Source of the DNA: Armillaria gallica
Taxonomy: Eukaryota; Basidiomycota; Agaricomycetes; Agaricales; Physalacriaceae
NCBI GenBank assembly: GCA_037576215.1
Contig: JBANDB010000011.1
Location: forward strand, 2,046,001 to 2,110,000
Reading direction: 5' to 3'
DNA: 64,000 nucleotides
How positions within the stretch are numbered: the first letter of the stretch is position 1; the number at the start of each line of letters is the position of its first letter. This document shows, piece after piece, positions 1 to 11,780 of the stretch. A model generated the notes under the pieces. That model did no database searches. It was not told where the DNA came from and worked only from the letters and a program-made list of their open reading frames with translations. The position numbers and the translations under genes were made by a program.

Positions 1-1269
1 GAACAGCGGGAGTGCTTTAGCAAATCAAAACCGACGGGAATGACAATGGTAGTCAGCGATTCTGCTGCGCGAGTACTTCCGAGGTCCAAATGTGTTAGGT
101 TTGGGGGAGCTGAGGGCATCTAACAATCGAAGAGCGCAATTCGAGCGATTCCGAGTGTGCAACGCCGTCGCAGCACCCTGTAAAGTGTTGCAAGTCCGTT
201 GCGGATTCTAGAAAATCAAGAATGGGCTCGATATGGTTGTGGATCCATCCGCAATGTCTTCGATATACATTCGTGAATTCTGTGATTTGCTTGGCAGGAA
301 GCGGGATCCGATAACTAGCATCGAAGACGTCCCAGAGTTCAACCTTGCGCAATTTCGGTGCCTTCAGAAAGATATCGATTGGCACCGTGGCTGGCAGTGG
401 TCCTTCGTCCGGTGGAGGGACGGAGTCATTTGCTACCACGACCAAAGTTTGGAGCGCGTCGCACGTATATTCGAGCGCTTGGAAGCCTTCCAGCGTTCTT
501 GTCGGCACGAATAGATAAAGAAATTTGATACGGTTTGCAAAGGGATAAGAGATGAAAGGAGCTTGGGTGGGCAGTTCCACGATGATCCACGGCGGCGGTG
601 GATTGCAATGGATAGAGGCAACTGACCGGATCGCACCAGATGCCGGGACATGCGAACAACATTATTGTACCCCTCCGATTGAAAATTCCGTGTATCAGTG
701 ACGGTGAAGAACGACCACGCCTTTGGACATGCGTGCACCGCAGCCCGCCATCCCTTCGAAACGCGCTCAATGCTCCAGATTGCAGGGCTAGATATTGCAG
801 AAACGGACGGCTTCCATTGTTCGCTCTCTTCACACCAGTACTTCTCCGGCGGGAAGTCGATTGTAGCGAGAAATATTTCATGAAAGATCTCCGCGGGCAA
901 GCGTCTGATGGGGGAGAGAAGTTTCCGTTCTTCTTTCATATCATGCTTCGTATCGTGGCAGGCCTGACTGAGCTCCTTCAATCTGCGGTCGAGACATGAT
1001 GTCTGCATTTCGAGGTCTCTGCGTAACCGAGTCACATCAGATATTTTGCGGCACAGATATTCAAGATGTTCTTCTGCGTCATGAATGATGGCCTGCAGGA
1101 CGCTGACTTCTCCGGGAACAGGATAATCGTTAGTGGTGACCAGATGGGTAACATCGATATGGTCGTAGTGTGAAGATTCGCGATGGTGGAGGTCGTATGT
1201 AGATGATATATCGTGATTCGGGCAGGAACAGCCAAAACAGGGAGTCCAGATGGATCGCTCTGGGGCCAT
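1..1269 (-). pseudogene. F-box protein gene, 3' end off the window, two apparent frameshifts
   Basis: The ATG at 1269 opens a 278-residue frame. A coiled-coil stretch (about residues 60-115) is followed by an F-box-like segment (SPIRRLPAEIFHEIFL) and conserved tryptophans (KGWRAAVHACPKAW), the usual layout of agaricomycete F-box proteins, which recruit substrates to SCF ubiquitin ligases. The homologous-looking continuation (RIKFLYLFVPTRTLEGFQ) lies in another frame, entered near 585-600, where one extra C in a CCGCCGCCG run would restore it. A second break lies near 100-108, where one extra C in a CCCCC run would continue into NLTHLDLGS, an LRR-like segment that runs to the window edge. No GT-AG intron explains either break. 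It could be a pseudogene or a gene with two homopolymer assembly errors. The F-box call is by eye. Confidence 0.6.
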
Positions 1270-3252
1270 CGTTCTAGTTTTGAAGGTTCGCCTTATGATG
1301 TCGCTCGGACTTGGAATCTATACTTAAATGTATGCCTCCTCAATGGAAAGCCTGAAAGATCCACATGCAACCTACAAAGCGCGACGGTAGGAGTGAATAA
1401 CGCTTTCAAATTGTTCCTTGACGAACTTGGTTGGATCTGTAGCGGCTGAGTTAACGACTGAAGTCGGAAAGCAGGTGAGCTACGTGCTTGCCACTGTCCG
1501 GAATCAAGTGAAGTAATGACAGGAAGAGCAAAATGAAACAGCGGCCCGGATAAAACCGCACCAGTCATTCATATTGGGGTGGCTTGTGGCCTTCTCGGCG
1601 CATCCTTACAGCATCTGTGGGTCGTTGACACGTAGATATGCTATCTATAGGCATGCTATGAAAGAGCTAGCTACGCAAGTTTTCAATCCCATTTTTGCTT
1701 CCTTTCTGCCAACGCCTAATCGGTGGAAGGGAAGAGACCTACAGACCTGTAGAAAGCCACTGTACATCATTTCAACCCTGTTCACCATCAACCTGATGCT
1801 GATGCTGTCGCAAGGACGGTGTCACAGTGGCCAACAAAGGGAAGTAGACGGAAATCACAAGCACGAGTTACTCAAAATTCAGACAGTTCACACAAATTGC
1901 GCTTCCATCAAACTTGCATTGTACGCTCGGAGCCTGGCTACAAAAATACAAAGATAGTAAACGCATGGACAATATCCTCCCCCTTCTTCCGAGCCGAGAA
2001 GATAAGAAGACTCCGCCCGGGATGAACAAATGGCCTGGGTTATTTGATTTTATATCACTGCCGGTGCGTAACAAAATGGGGCGTCCCCCGTTGATACAGC
2101 TAACCAGCCTCCAAAGTGCCATGACTTTTAAAAGTCATGGTACTTTGTCGAAATATGCAATACGGGCCTGATGAAGAGTCATCGATAAGTATACACCAAG
2201 CCATAATAGGAGGCACTACTCACATATCACCGCCGAACCGCATAGACACGATTCGGATTTCATACTCCCTTGCGGGTGCGTCGTCAGATGGTATTCGGGA
2301 GGCGTCCATCTACCACAAAACAATGAACATGAGCCAATATGAGGGATTGATTATGCTCACCAAATCGCCGTGTTCAATCGAAGCTTTTACTTTCACTTCA
2401 AAGGGGCCTGTGCTCGACGATGAGAAAGGAGCTGTGACAGCGAAGCAAAACAAATTTACCGTTCGAGGCCAGCATCCAGATCGCAGGATGCACGAACAAG
2501 TCGCCACAGTGCAGTGTGGTCGACCAAGGTCAGTGAGCAGTCGGTGCTCGGTGTCGATGTCGATGTCGGTGTCGATCTCGGGTCAGTCGTTATGTCAACG
2601 AGGACGGGTCAGTCAGTACTCTTTTCTCTGAGTAGCTCGAATACAGCGAACGCTGGTAAGCAAGAAGGAATCAGTAAGGGCGGGACGGGACGATCGCTGC
2701 CACCCACCTTGCGCTGGGGTTGCCACCGTGGCTTCCAAAGAGCAATTCAAGAGATTCTGGGGTTTATATACCCTGACAGGAATCTTTCCCACGCACGGAC
2801 CTTTGCGGAACCGGTTCCGTTCCGATCCTGGGGTGACTCGGCATGGAATTTTGATTGCCGGTCAATTCGACGGAGAAGAATGAACGCCGAGAGTTGGCCG
2901 AGTACAAACTTGAAACTTCAAGAGCATCTGGGCCTCATTCACTGCTATTGATATATTCCCAGTAATTATAGTAGTAATACAAAACAGCTTGCTAATAGGA
3001 AACGGTGGCGACGCGCGCGATAGAGACAAGGAAATAACAATCCATCACTTTGATGAATCAACGAAATCCCGCAGCTGCTGCCAGCAGGCTGAACAAGCGA
3101 AGAAAGGCGCGCATTAAAGATCTGGGAAAGCGATGGCTAAGCACAGTGGGACTGAAAAGGAATATTGGGATGCGCGGCGCGTAGAGGAAATATACAATAT
3201 CGGCTGGAATAAATCAATGGGAAGATCGGTTGCTGAACGTCGACGAGTCTTT
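1270..3252. other. Intergenic region without a convincing gene
   Basis: This stretch holds only short, mutually overlapping open frames with no recognisable domain and no consistent intron pattern. It contains a 36-bp near-perfect palindrome at 2112-2147 and an imperfect GTCGAT-type simple repeat around 2545-2585. The right end presumably includes the 3' flank of the kinase gene that ends at 3253. Confidence 0.5.
2112..2147. repeat. 36-bp near-perfect palindrome
   Basis: CAAAGTGCCATGACTTTT is followed directly by its inverse complement with a single mismatch, centred on TTTTAAAA, with no spacer. It could be a protein-binding palindrome, a cruciform-forming site or a transposon footprint. Nothing nearby decides between these. 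Confidence 0.8.
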
Positions 3253-4805
3253 TCAAAAGGTGCTCGCCCACCCTTCCAAGTCGAATTTGGAAGCTCTCGC
3301 TTGCTGAATCCACTCGTGCGACTAGAACAGGGAATTAGTACGAAAATAAAGGAACATGGAAGAACGGCATCTTACAAGTAGATCTTTCGGCGTCTTCCTC
3401 ATATCCGGGTCCTTCAATAAACAGCTGTCTACGAAGCTCTCGGCTTCTGGAGGGAACCTCCCTTCTGGCGTCAATCTCGGCGCCGGCTCATTGACGATAT
3501 GTTGCAACAGCTCCAAAATGCTCATCGTCATACCTCCTCCCTGCAGACTGACTCCCTTGCTCTTTCTTTTATCCTTCTTTGCCTTGTCTTTCCGCGATTT
3601 GGGTAAGGACAACGCAGCAATCGACCCCATTGAACCAGGTCGGGCCGGCGACAGAGTGCTTTCGAAGTCAGACAGGTCCGAATCGTCTGATTCTGATTCG
3701 GAGAATGGAAAGCGCCCCAAGGCCAGCTCGATGAGAGAGATGCCAAGTGACCACACGTCAGACTTGACTGTATACTGTGCTCCTTGAATACGTTCGGGCT
3801 GGAATGCGAGTTAGGACAGTTTAAGCGAAAGCGCGGAAAAATACATACGCTCATATACGTGGATGTGCCGACGAATGTGTCCGCGATCGAATTGATGAGT
3901 TCCCCAGAAACACCAAAATCACATATCTTGATGTCACCCCGAGAATTAAAGAGGATGTTGGACGGTTTGATATCTAGCAATTCATCAGCACTGCATCACG
4001 GAGTATATAGAAAGCATACCCCGATGTATGATTCGGTGAACATCATACAGATACGTAAGACCTTCAAGAACGGCCAACGCGACCTTACCCACAACGTCGA
4101 TATCGATGGCTCCAATCTTCTTGTAAATCCCGTCGAGCGAACCCTTATCCATAAATTCCATGCAAATGCATATGTTAGGATCCGCCAGGAAAGCGCCATA
4201 GAACGATATGATGAACTTGGAATTGCAGTTATGCATGATCTGTAGCTCCCGAAGGATCTGTTTTCGCACAGACGGCTTGGCGTCAATCAAGACAATCTGC
4301 AAAGAGTGAGCAATAAGACACGTAAGATATGGAGCACACAGACCTTCTTCGCCATGATGGTACTGGTAGGGACATGTTCGACCTTCTTCACGCTCCCGCC
4401 GTTGCCTTGACCAAGCTCTTGGAGATCCTTCAGATCTTCATTCCGCAAATCAAACTTTATTTCAGCGTTCATATCCAGGTTCGCTAGGGTATTCGACAGT
4501 GTGGCATAGGTTGAGCGTCGGGTCGAAGCCATCGGCGAAGCTGTAGTCGGAGCGGAACTGGGACCGTTGGACACGGTCAAGAGATTGTTGTCGCCATCTA
4601 CAGGCGTAGCTGTAGTCGTTGGTATCTTGGGAGCCTTCAATGTCATTGGCGGTGGTCGCCGTTTGCCACCAGCGACTGGAGCTTGCCGTGTAGGCACAGG
4701 ATTGAGAACTGGCTCCGGCTCCGTCGTCGCTGGCGACACTGGTGGGCTCGGCGTCGCCAGCTGGAGCGACTTGAAGTTGCGTTTCTTGCGAATGGGGGTC
4801 GTCAT
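3253..4805 (-). CDS. ste7: MAP kinase kinase, STE7/Fuz7 type
   Basis: Five exons (4344-4805, 4020-4296, 3849-3973, 3376-3798, 3253-3321) with clean GT-AG introns of 45-54 nt join into a 451-residue protein. A Pro/Thr-rich N-terminus (about 1-120) precedes the kinase domain: a glycine loop (GQGNGGSV), lysine in MAKK, HRDIKPSN (its Asp codon split by an intron), DFG, and an activation loop [12 protein letters not shown] with the Ser and Thr spaced as in dual-phosphorylated MEKs, then the P+1 segment GTSTYMSPERI. A roughly 60-residue Ser/Lys-rich insert after PFSE is followed by the C-lobe and the ending [18 protein letters not shown]. The enzyme phosphorylates the Thr-x-Tyr of a Fus3/Kss1-type MAPK in pheromone and filamentation signalling. 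The loop sequence favours STE7 over PBS2 or MKK1. The first ATG in the open frame was chosen. Confidence 0.88.
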
Positions 4806-6042
4806 CGCGGGGAAAGAAGAAGAAAGAAAAGAGAGTTTTTCCAGTTGGAAGATGAGGTGATGACGGCAAGAGGAGAGCCCAACGCGTGACAGCGTCTGTC
4901 ACTGAACTTGTCTCTTGACCACCACCTGCAGCGGTACCTCAGTCAAAGTCTACTGATCAGAATGGTGATGATTATCGGCAATGCAGAACGTCGTTGCTAA
5001 TTCCATACAGGGCATTTCATTTTTGTTGCCGGCCCAGCGTAACGACCTTATCCTTGCTCCTTTTCACGTACTCTATGACGGCATCATTCTAGGGGGCAAC
5101 TCGAAGACGGAATGAGATGGTCACTCTCCAGCAGTATTGGCACCCTGGATTCCAGTCAGAAGAGGCCCTTGCCATTGATTCTTAGTTTAGAACGGACGAC
5201 GGACGGGAATCTCAAGTGCGTACTTTTCTTTGATAGCAAGATTGTTTTGACAATGCTTGGCGGCGAATAGGTTAGTGAAAGGCACACCCGCGATAGTCCT
5301 TGGAAAAACTCGTGTGTGCTTAAACTCGAGCTTGTAACGAACTATAGCCTCTAATCGGCGAAAAGGTGCCGGTTTGTATAACACACCTTGGCGACATAAG
5401 CCTCCGTCGGCTCGTCTATATTCAATTGTTGGCCCGGGCCTTGTTCATCTATTGCCAGACATCAGGTCACCAGGTTCTATGGAGTGATGTCAGGTCCGTT
5501 GTTCGGACTTGAGCTCGCAAAGCGCTGGGATTTCTCGCTGTCAGCGTGCTTGGCAACTACAGTTACTTCCAATTTGGTGTCCGGGTGCCACGGTCGTATC
5601 GTATTGTCCACGGTCATCAGAATATTCATTACAAGCTAGAGTCGAGAAACGTCGATGGGACCTCGAATATCTAAGGAGATATACGAGTCGTGGACGACAA
5701 GTACAGTTTGCCATTATATCGCAGACGTGATATTTCTGTTCCTAACCTCAATGAGGCGTGCTACTGAGACTGTACATCGTTTGACTGCACATCATGTAAA
5801 AATCCAGGTAGACGATTCGTAGCAACTAGCGAGAGACGGATTAAAGTATCTGTTAATATTTGAATTATCGATTTCGCTCTAAGAACGCGCCGAAGCCGAA
5901 AAAAAAAAAAAAAGAATAAAGCATTGTTGAATGACGAACCAAAGTAAACACAGTTAGAGTTAATGAGGGCAGGATCGGCAACTTCTTTGGCTTCGCCCCC
6001 AATAGTAGATTTTCCTCTCCTTCTCCAATCGGTACGTTCCCC
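4806..6042. other. Intergenic region between divergent genes
   Basis: It lies between the start of the minus-strand kinase gene (4805) and the start of the plus-strand coiled-coil gene (6043), so it must hold both promoters. I see no convincing coding frame. A 15-nt A run lies at about 5899-5913. Short AT-rich patches occur, but no promoter motif can be assigned with confidence. Confidence 0.5.
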
Positions 6043-7813
6043 ATGGCGTCCAAGGACAGCGCGCCCGTGTCTCAGCAGATTTCCGAAATTGCCGCTATCA
6101 TCCTCGAAGAAAGAAACAAAGGACCTACCGACTGGTTCGGGAGGCAATGGGCGGGGGCCAACAAGCACTTGGTGCGCACCAAAGTCATTTCGATCATCGC
6201 TATTTTTTCACCATTTTCATCATCTTGAAGGTCTGCACTACATGTAAGGAAAACAAAGTAGAATGCATACCGATGGACACGAGGATCCACTGCAATTCTT
6301 CTGTCTGCAAGCAGTCCGACAAACCCTGCAGCAAGCTCAACGACGAATTATACGATCGCATCGCCAAACGAGTGCCAAACTTGGATAGGGCGACGTTCGA
6401 CGATGTAATGTCTCCGCAACGAAGTACAGAGTCTACCGGGCTCTCTCTTAAGATTCCAGCTCGGCGCCCGTCCAGTAGATATGTCTCCACTTCGAAACGC
6501 CTGTCAGTGCAAAATTCGACATCGTCAGACGAGGTATAGTTACCCGAACTTCTCAATCGATTCTACCCTTTGAACTTTGAATTACAGTCTATTTCCGCAA
6601 AATCCAGCGGCACACCTCCCAATAGTCGAATCCAGACGCTCAGTCAAAAGCTCGAAGCCAAAAGCCGTGAAAATGATGAACTCCTCATGGAACTCACGAG
6701 TGAGTGCAACGCCGTTCGTCGAGAATTCGTGACTGATCTACTAGTCAACCACAGACCTGAAAGCAGGTGAGTAGCATTCAAGTTCTTCGCCCTTTTACCC
6801 CTTGATGACAATCTAAAAAAAGATTGGGGAAAACAGAAGTCGGAGACAGAAGCAGAAATTCAGGGTGAGTACCTGACTCAACCGTCCGAGAGCTACTATA
6901 AGTAGATGAACGTGGTTACAGCCCTGAAGGTGGAGTTGGATACGACCAAAGCCGCTTGTACAGGTACGTTACTCCATGCAATCCTACGTAATACTCACCA
7001 GTGCTTTCAGCTGCCAATGAACGAGCAGAGCGGGAAGCAAATCTTCGAAGAGAGATGGAGCAAAGTCAGCTTCTCTCTCTCGCTTGGTTCATCTTCTCTA
7101 ATCATAATACCAAGCAGATGTAACGCCACAAGAGCAAATCGACGCGCTGAGGAAGGATCTTGAGGGTAACAACTTGCGCCACTTCTGAATCAGGCTCGTT
7201 GTTCTTATATGTATCTTATAGATTCCCGACAACAGCTGATAGAAAAACAACGGATCCAGGACCAGCTCAAAAGTACGTCCACCCGCAGAAATCACCATCA
7301 GTACAGAGGCTAATTGTTACCAGATGAGATCACAGTTCTTCAAAGAGAGTCCTCGCGCACAACCACATCCATAGAGAAACACGGGTCCAAAGTTACCGGT
7401 ATTACGCTCTCTTATGCAACTCCGAATAGCACTTACCGAGCCTCTGACTAGCCCTCCGCCACCAAATCGAGTTTGAACGCACCGCTCGACTCCGGCTAGA
7501 CCTTGCTGAACTGTACCATACCAGATCTGAACGAGTGTGTCTTGCTGAAGCTCTGGCTGATCAATCGGAGTCCGGCCTAGTGTCAGCTGTGCGGGTGCAC
7601 TTGAAAGTCCTAGACGAGATCGTGAAAAGGAAGAGAGCCAGCATCCCACGGAGCTTCGACAGGTTGCTGGAAGTTATGAATGGAGAAAACAGTGTGGTTA
7701 AGAGGGAGAGGGAGGATATTGGCGGGGAGATGGATTCCAATGAAGACCGCGAAGAGATGTCGGTGCCGTCTGTTCCTCCGCTTCCAAGGAAAAAGCGAAA
7801 GCTCCGTGATTAG
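6043..7813 (+). CDS. Cys-rich, coiled-coil nuclear-type protein; eleven exons including a 12-nt microexon
   Basis: Eleven exons (6043-6171, 6231-6533, 6588-6699, 6755-6766, 6823-6864, 6922-6963, 7011-7064, 7118-7165, 7222-7272, 7324-7398, 7452-7813) splice in frame to 409 residues. Residues about 44-80 carry a cysteine cluster (CTTCKENKVEC, then three more Cys) resembling degenerate fungal zinc-binding motifs. From residue about 150 most exons encode charged heptad-like helix (LSQKLEAKSRENDELL, NERAEREANLRREMEQ). The C-terminus carries a basic PRKKRKLRD nuclear-localisation-like tail. Every intron after exon 3 is phase 1, so the seven internal exons 4-10 are symmetric. Exon boundaries come from GT-AG sites and reading frame only. 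I do not recognise the family; the DNA- or RNA-associated role suggested by the Cys cluster and basic tail is inference. Confidence 0.75.
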
Positions 7814-8174
7814 GAGACGCGTTGAATTTGTTCCATATGCTTTTCTCGTTGCTATCATAGTGTATTGTATCTGTTGCTCTGTAAACTGTACTTGTACATT
7901 GTGTCATCCATCTTTCTGACCGACGATGGAAACTAATGCGTCGCTTTTTTGCCTTTGTCCCATTATTTTGGTTAGTGCAGCATGATGAACGAACGTGCTA
8001 TGACTGCTTTTGCTGGAATCGGCCCCTTCGCCGTTTACACATCACAAGTTTTCTGACCCGCAATTCGCCTCTGCGAGAGTACAATACAGCGTGATGAGAA
8101 GAGAAGGAAGGATCCAAAGACGGCGGCAAACGCTCTCAAACTAAGGCAGGGAAAGCGGTGCGGGAGCACGATGA
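7814..8174. other. Intergenic region
   Basis: It is the 3' flank of the coiled-coil gene and the sequence before the F-box fragment. No gene or clear signal was seen. Confidence 0.4.
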
Positions 8175-8399
8175 GCTGCCTGGCACGAGTCGAGATATAC
8201 AATCCCGAGGACGCACAATGTGAGTGCGATCGATTCCCTGATTGGGCTCGTCAGACGGTTCAAGTTCAATCTGAAGACACTCGTAAACGCATTTGCGCCC
8301 GACATCAACCCCCTGTTATTGTTGGAGTTGGCACCGGGAATTCGGTCGCTAGTTGTCCACGAGGCGGAGTATGTACCAGTCTCCACCACCACATGTTAG
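8175..8399 (+). pseudogene. F-box-type leucine-rich C-terminal fragment
   Basis: An open frame of 74 codons ending in TAG includes SLIGLVRRFKFNLKTLV and LLLLELAPGIRSLVVHEAEY. Its spacing of Leu, Arg and Pro resembles the C-terminal leucine-rich part of agaricomycete F-box proteins. There is no F-box upstream and no plausible start, so it looks like an orphaned piece. A longer open frame covers the same bases in another phase but has poorer composition. Confidence 0.35.
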
Positions 8400-8654
8400 C
8401 CGTAGCGTTGGTTGACCATCAAGTCAGATTCTCGCGACATGAAGCCCATCCTCGGGCAGCTGATAGGCATAAAAAATTCCTTTTGACGTTAAAGTCCCAG
8501 AAAAAGGCACCGACGCATGATAGATTCGAGGGTGACCATACACAAATGCAGACGGGGGAGTTTATGTTGTTGGCAAGCACTGCGCTCAGGATACGTGTAG
8601 GACGGGAGGAGAGAAACGATAGAGCAGTTGAACGACTTCAGAAGAAACGGCCTT

Positions 8655-9637
8655 AGGACTTGGCTGATGTGAAAACAATTATTGTATTGGAGGCCGGAGG
8701 CCCAGACATGTGCGTAAACAGACTCGAATTTTCTTGCGACATTACTTTGAAGTCGAAGTTTGCCATCATCGTGAACGAACTCCTCTATGTCGCCGCATTC
8801 TGCCGGTCAGAGTAATCAGATACAAGTGCGATATGAAGTAAGGCGGGTGCCACTCACTAGAATTAAGTTGTCCTGCTGGTCGGATAATCTCCACGTCCAA
8901 GCCGTCTGAAGTCAGGCATATCTTGCGAAATCATTGCTTTCCACGCAGGAGAGTCTCCGTTCGAAGGGCATATAACCAGAGTCGAAAGAGGTCCTAAGCA
9001 ACAGGGAGCCGGAGAGATGTGAGTAATTGTTAGAAAATCATGCTAAAGAGATGGAAAACGACGCACCTTGTTTCCGCTCTTTCAAATCGTCTAACGATGG
9101 CAGGTATCTCAATGAAGTTTCTTGGTGCCTGGGTTAAGTAATAAGAAGAGAGGTACGAGTTGGCCATTTTTATTCCTGATAACTCCTTCTGGGACTTTGT
9201 AGATAGCAAAAACTGTGGCTAGTAGTCAGCACTTGTAGGCAGGAGAGGTCATCGATATCTTTGCGTATGTCTCTCATCCTCCCATCCTCCTTGCGTCAGT
9301 GAGCCTCTTGCTGAGTATAAGGAGCTGTCGTAGATCCAGCTATCGAGGTATATGTCGTTGTAGCCTTCGCGGCATGGTGGTGGTACCGGCGCAAGATACA
9401 CTTGGTGTTTCCGGGCCGATCTCCCGAAATCCAACGCATCGACTGGCACGTGCTTTGGACCTGACGAAGGCCGACGATTCCCTTCCTTCCACCGCCACGG
9501 CAGAGCTCGCCCACAGTCCAGCAATATGTGTAACGTTCGATCGTGGACTAAAATTTATATCTTCTACGTTTCTGCATGAGATTTCCATGCGGTATCAAGG
9601 CTGCAACCAAGCAAAGGGCGAGCAGCAGGCACGACAT
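8655..9637 (-). pseudogene. Decayed minus-strand gene, part of a three-copy family
   Basis: The 8655-8930 part is similar at DNA level to 13480-13760 and 59470-59750, the left part of the segmental duplication. Reading the minus strand, an intron (GTGAGT to CAG, about 8823-8880) separates two coding-like pieces: LDVEIIRPAGQLNS upstream and CGDIEEFVHDDGKLRL, then KFESVYAHVWASGLQYNN, downstream. The upstream piece needs a frameshift after ESNDFARYA. Further upstream, 9249-9500 holds another coding-like piece (DIYLDSWIYDSSLYSARG). An ATG at 9637 begins a hydrophobic, signal-peptide-like segment (MSCLLLALCLVAALIPHG). I do not recognise the family and the full exon model is uncertain. Confidence 0.35.
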
Positions 9638-9734
9638 ATATAATGATGGTTGAAAACTATACATTTAAGTCGATGGTCCAGAGCTTAAGCGCTTCAGCCA
9701 TAACATGGCAGCCACCCACGACTTGTACTTTCCA

Positions 9735-10271
9735 GCAGCGGTTCGGTTGTTGCTCTGGCTGTGATCCTTATGCCGGCCAGTTGGTTCCGAGGGACCTGGA
9801 CCTCTACGACCAATAACACCCCCGAATATGCTGTCTCCTGGTGGTCAGTATAATCAAGGAGACGGCTCACAGACTAAGTACTGACCTTGAAAATAGTACA
9901 ACTCTGGTCCTGCACTGTCCGTCCGACTCCGCGACGGGGACATAAACATCACGGGCCTGACACTCTGATGCTAGTGACCTGACTGGCTGGGACCTCGCCC
10001 GAAGAAACTGGAAGCGGAAATCATCTGCTATATGAGAACAGAAGTACGCACCGACCCCTTGCGGCACGATTACCACATGGCCCACCTATGTGTCACTCTC
10101 TCATGGCTCGAGAGTGAGCGCACCGGGCTACAAGACTTCATCTCTCACCACGACACCCTGCTGGTACTCATTCTCTGTATTCCGGCCTGGATCACGATGA
10201 CTCTCATCTTGCAGAGTGCCGGTGTAGCATGCTACGACGACAACATGCCTTGTGCCAACCACCTCTCCTAG
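9735..10271 (+). CDS. Hypothetical membrane protein, partial exon model
   Basis: A coding-like exon ending near 9847 contains a hydrophobic segment followed by a polar stretch (SVVALAVILMPASWFRGT, then NNTPEYAVSWWS). An intron (9848-9896) leads to 9897-9968 (YNSGPALSVRLRDGDINITG, then TGA). A separate open frame at 10032-10271 has a second hydrophobic segment (LLVLILCIPAWITMTLIL). Whether these belong to one gene is unclear, because the join between 9968 and 10032 was not resolved. No family was recognised. The first exon boundary is approximate. Confidence 0.35.
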
Positions 10272-10749
10272 ATCTCGTTGGGAGATCAACTGCTTCTTGA
10301 TTCGGTACTCTTTATGGCATGCTCCTCAGATGGCGTATGAAGTACTGTCGTGAGTTAGACCGTATGTGTCAGTCATCGGTGCTCGTCATGAACCATACTT
10401 CCCTAGGGTATCAGGGCTTCCATCTTCAATCAATCTGTGAGCTTTTTCTTTTCCACCCAATGCCCAAAGTTGCACCCCTCTTATTGGCTAGGCTAAACCA
10501 TGGTTTCCCCAGCCCCATCACGGTATTCACATTAAATTTATTGTGTCTTGAAGCTGTCACGTCTGAGGTACCCGCTCCGCCCAATTTTACACGTTCTTTG
10601 ATCTACGAAGAAAGGGAGCACCGTGAGACACCAAAATTTTTCAGGAAAACAAAAACCCTCCGTAACAGCGTTCCCAGACTTACTTCTCCTCTCTCATATC
10701 GAGGTTTTCTGCAGGAACACGACGAGGTAGCCATGTATCGTTAACTCAA
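10272..10749. other. Gap without a supported gene
   Basis: One plus-strand open frame (10319-10744) crosses this stretch but has no recognisable motif and no intron context. It is treated as chance. The promoter of the gene starting at 10750 must lie here. Confidence 0.4.
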
Positions 10750-11353
10750 ATGGCCAAGAAGAAACCAGTTTCCAAGAAGATTAGACACGTGCGCGCCACT
10801 GAGAAGGGTACCCTGATCATACAGCCTGCTGTGAGCAAACTGAGCTTCGTCTGTTTGATTACTAGCCTAACGAACATTTTAGCGGAAGAAGGAAAAAGCT
10901 CCTGGACAGGAAGTTAATGGGAGAGAAACGGTGAGTGATCTCAAACCTCTTCCTAGCAGGCGTAGGGACTCAACAGTTCGCATAGGCTCCGCCTCGCCTT
11001 GTCGGACCACCTAGTAGACTTCAATATACCAAGGACCTTCATGAGGATGATGCTAGTGATCCATCCACAGACCCATTGAACATTGTGGGGACCACAAGGG
11101 CACCCTCAGTCAATCGTACGTTCACTATTGACCGCACATCAAATATCACTTTGACAAGTACGTCCCAGAAACAAAAGACGAGCTACTAAACGACCAGTGG
11201 TCCTTCAGCGACAGCCTATATGTAGTGCTCCTCAAGGGGCTATTTTTGGTGCGCCAGCGACTACAGCTCATCGTTGCCGAAAGGAAACGACAAACCATCT
11301 CCGATGATCAGATCGCAGAGAGGCTGAAAAACCTGTCGGATATGATGAAATAG
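10750..11353 (+). CDS. Small basic protein, four exons, unknown family
   Basis: Exons 10750-10830, 10883-10930, 10986-11115 and 11169-11353 join in frame to 147 residues. The N-terminus is strongly basic (MAKKKPVSKKIRHVRATEKG). A Pro/Asp-rich linker follows (DLHEDDASDPSTDPLN). The C-terminal 60 residues form a likely amphipathic helix (SLYVVLLKGLFLVRQRLQLI, then ERLKNLSDMMK). For the last intron I chose the acceptor CCCAG at 11168, because it keeps this helix in frame and has a TTGAC branch-like site upstream; a nearer AAG acceptor gives a poor frame. No family was recognised. Nuclear or chromatin association is only a guess from the basic N-terminus. Confidence 0.6.
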
Positions 11354-11780
11354 ATGACTGCGACCTTAGCGGTCCTGACTGAGCAGGAATTTGCACACGA
11401 CGGATAATGACACCACATACTGGTTACATACTTGTTGTTCGTGTTCGTATCAGGTACATGTAGGATTTTCAGTTTTAATGTCACTGCCAATGTTTTGGAA
11501 TGTGTCTGCTATGCCTCGCTCCGACAACAATGCTGTGCATCGCGAGTAGAAGTCAAGATCGAAGCAGGTACCGATGCGAACCTGCAGGCATTCCACTTGG
11601 AGATGATGCGCGTGCGCCTAGCAAAAGACAGTGCGCGAGGACGTGTTTCCCCCTCCATTGATGGTATCATCCCAATGCGCAAATAAAACGAAGGCCATGA
11701 AGCCCCTTACCTACCCCAAAGGAAAATTTTTGCGCAATCAATTTCGAGGGATCGAAGCATCGAGTCATAAGTATACTTAG

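Noticed and set aside
2137..2631. Plus-strand open frame of 164 codons
   Set aside because: Low-complexity Ser/Met/Val end comes from a GTCGAT simple repeat; no motif or splice context.
5899..5913. A15 run as a LINE or SINE tail
   Set aside because: No flanking target repeat or element body could be found.
8171..8656. Plus-strand open frame of 161 codons
   Set aside because: A different phase over 8175-8399 looks like an F-box fragment, and the rest lacks protein-like character.
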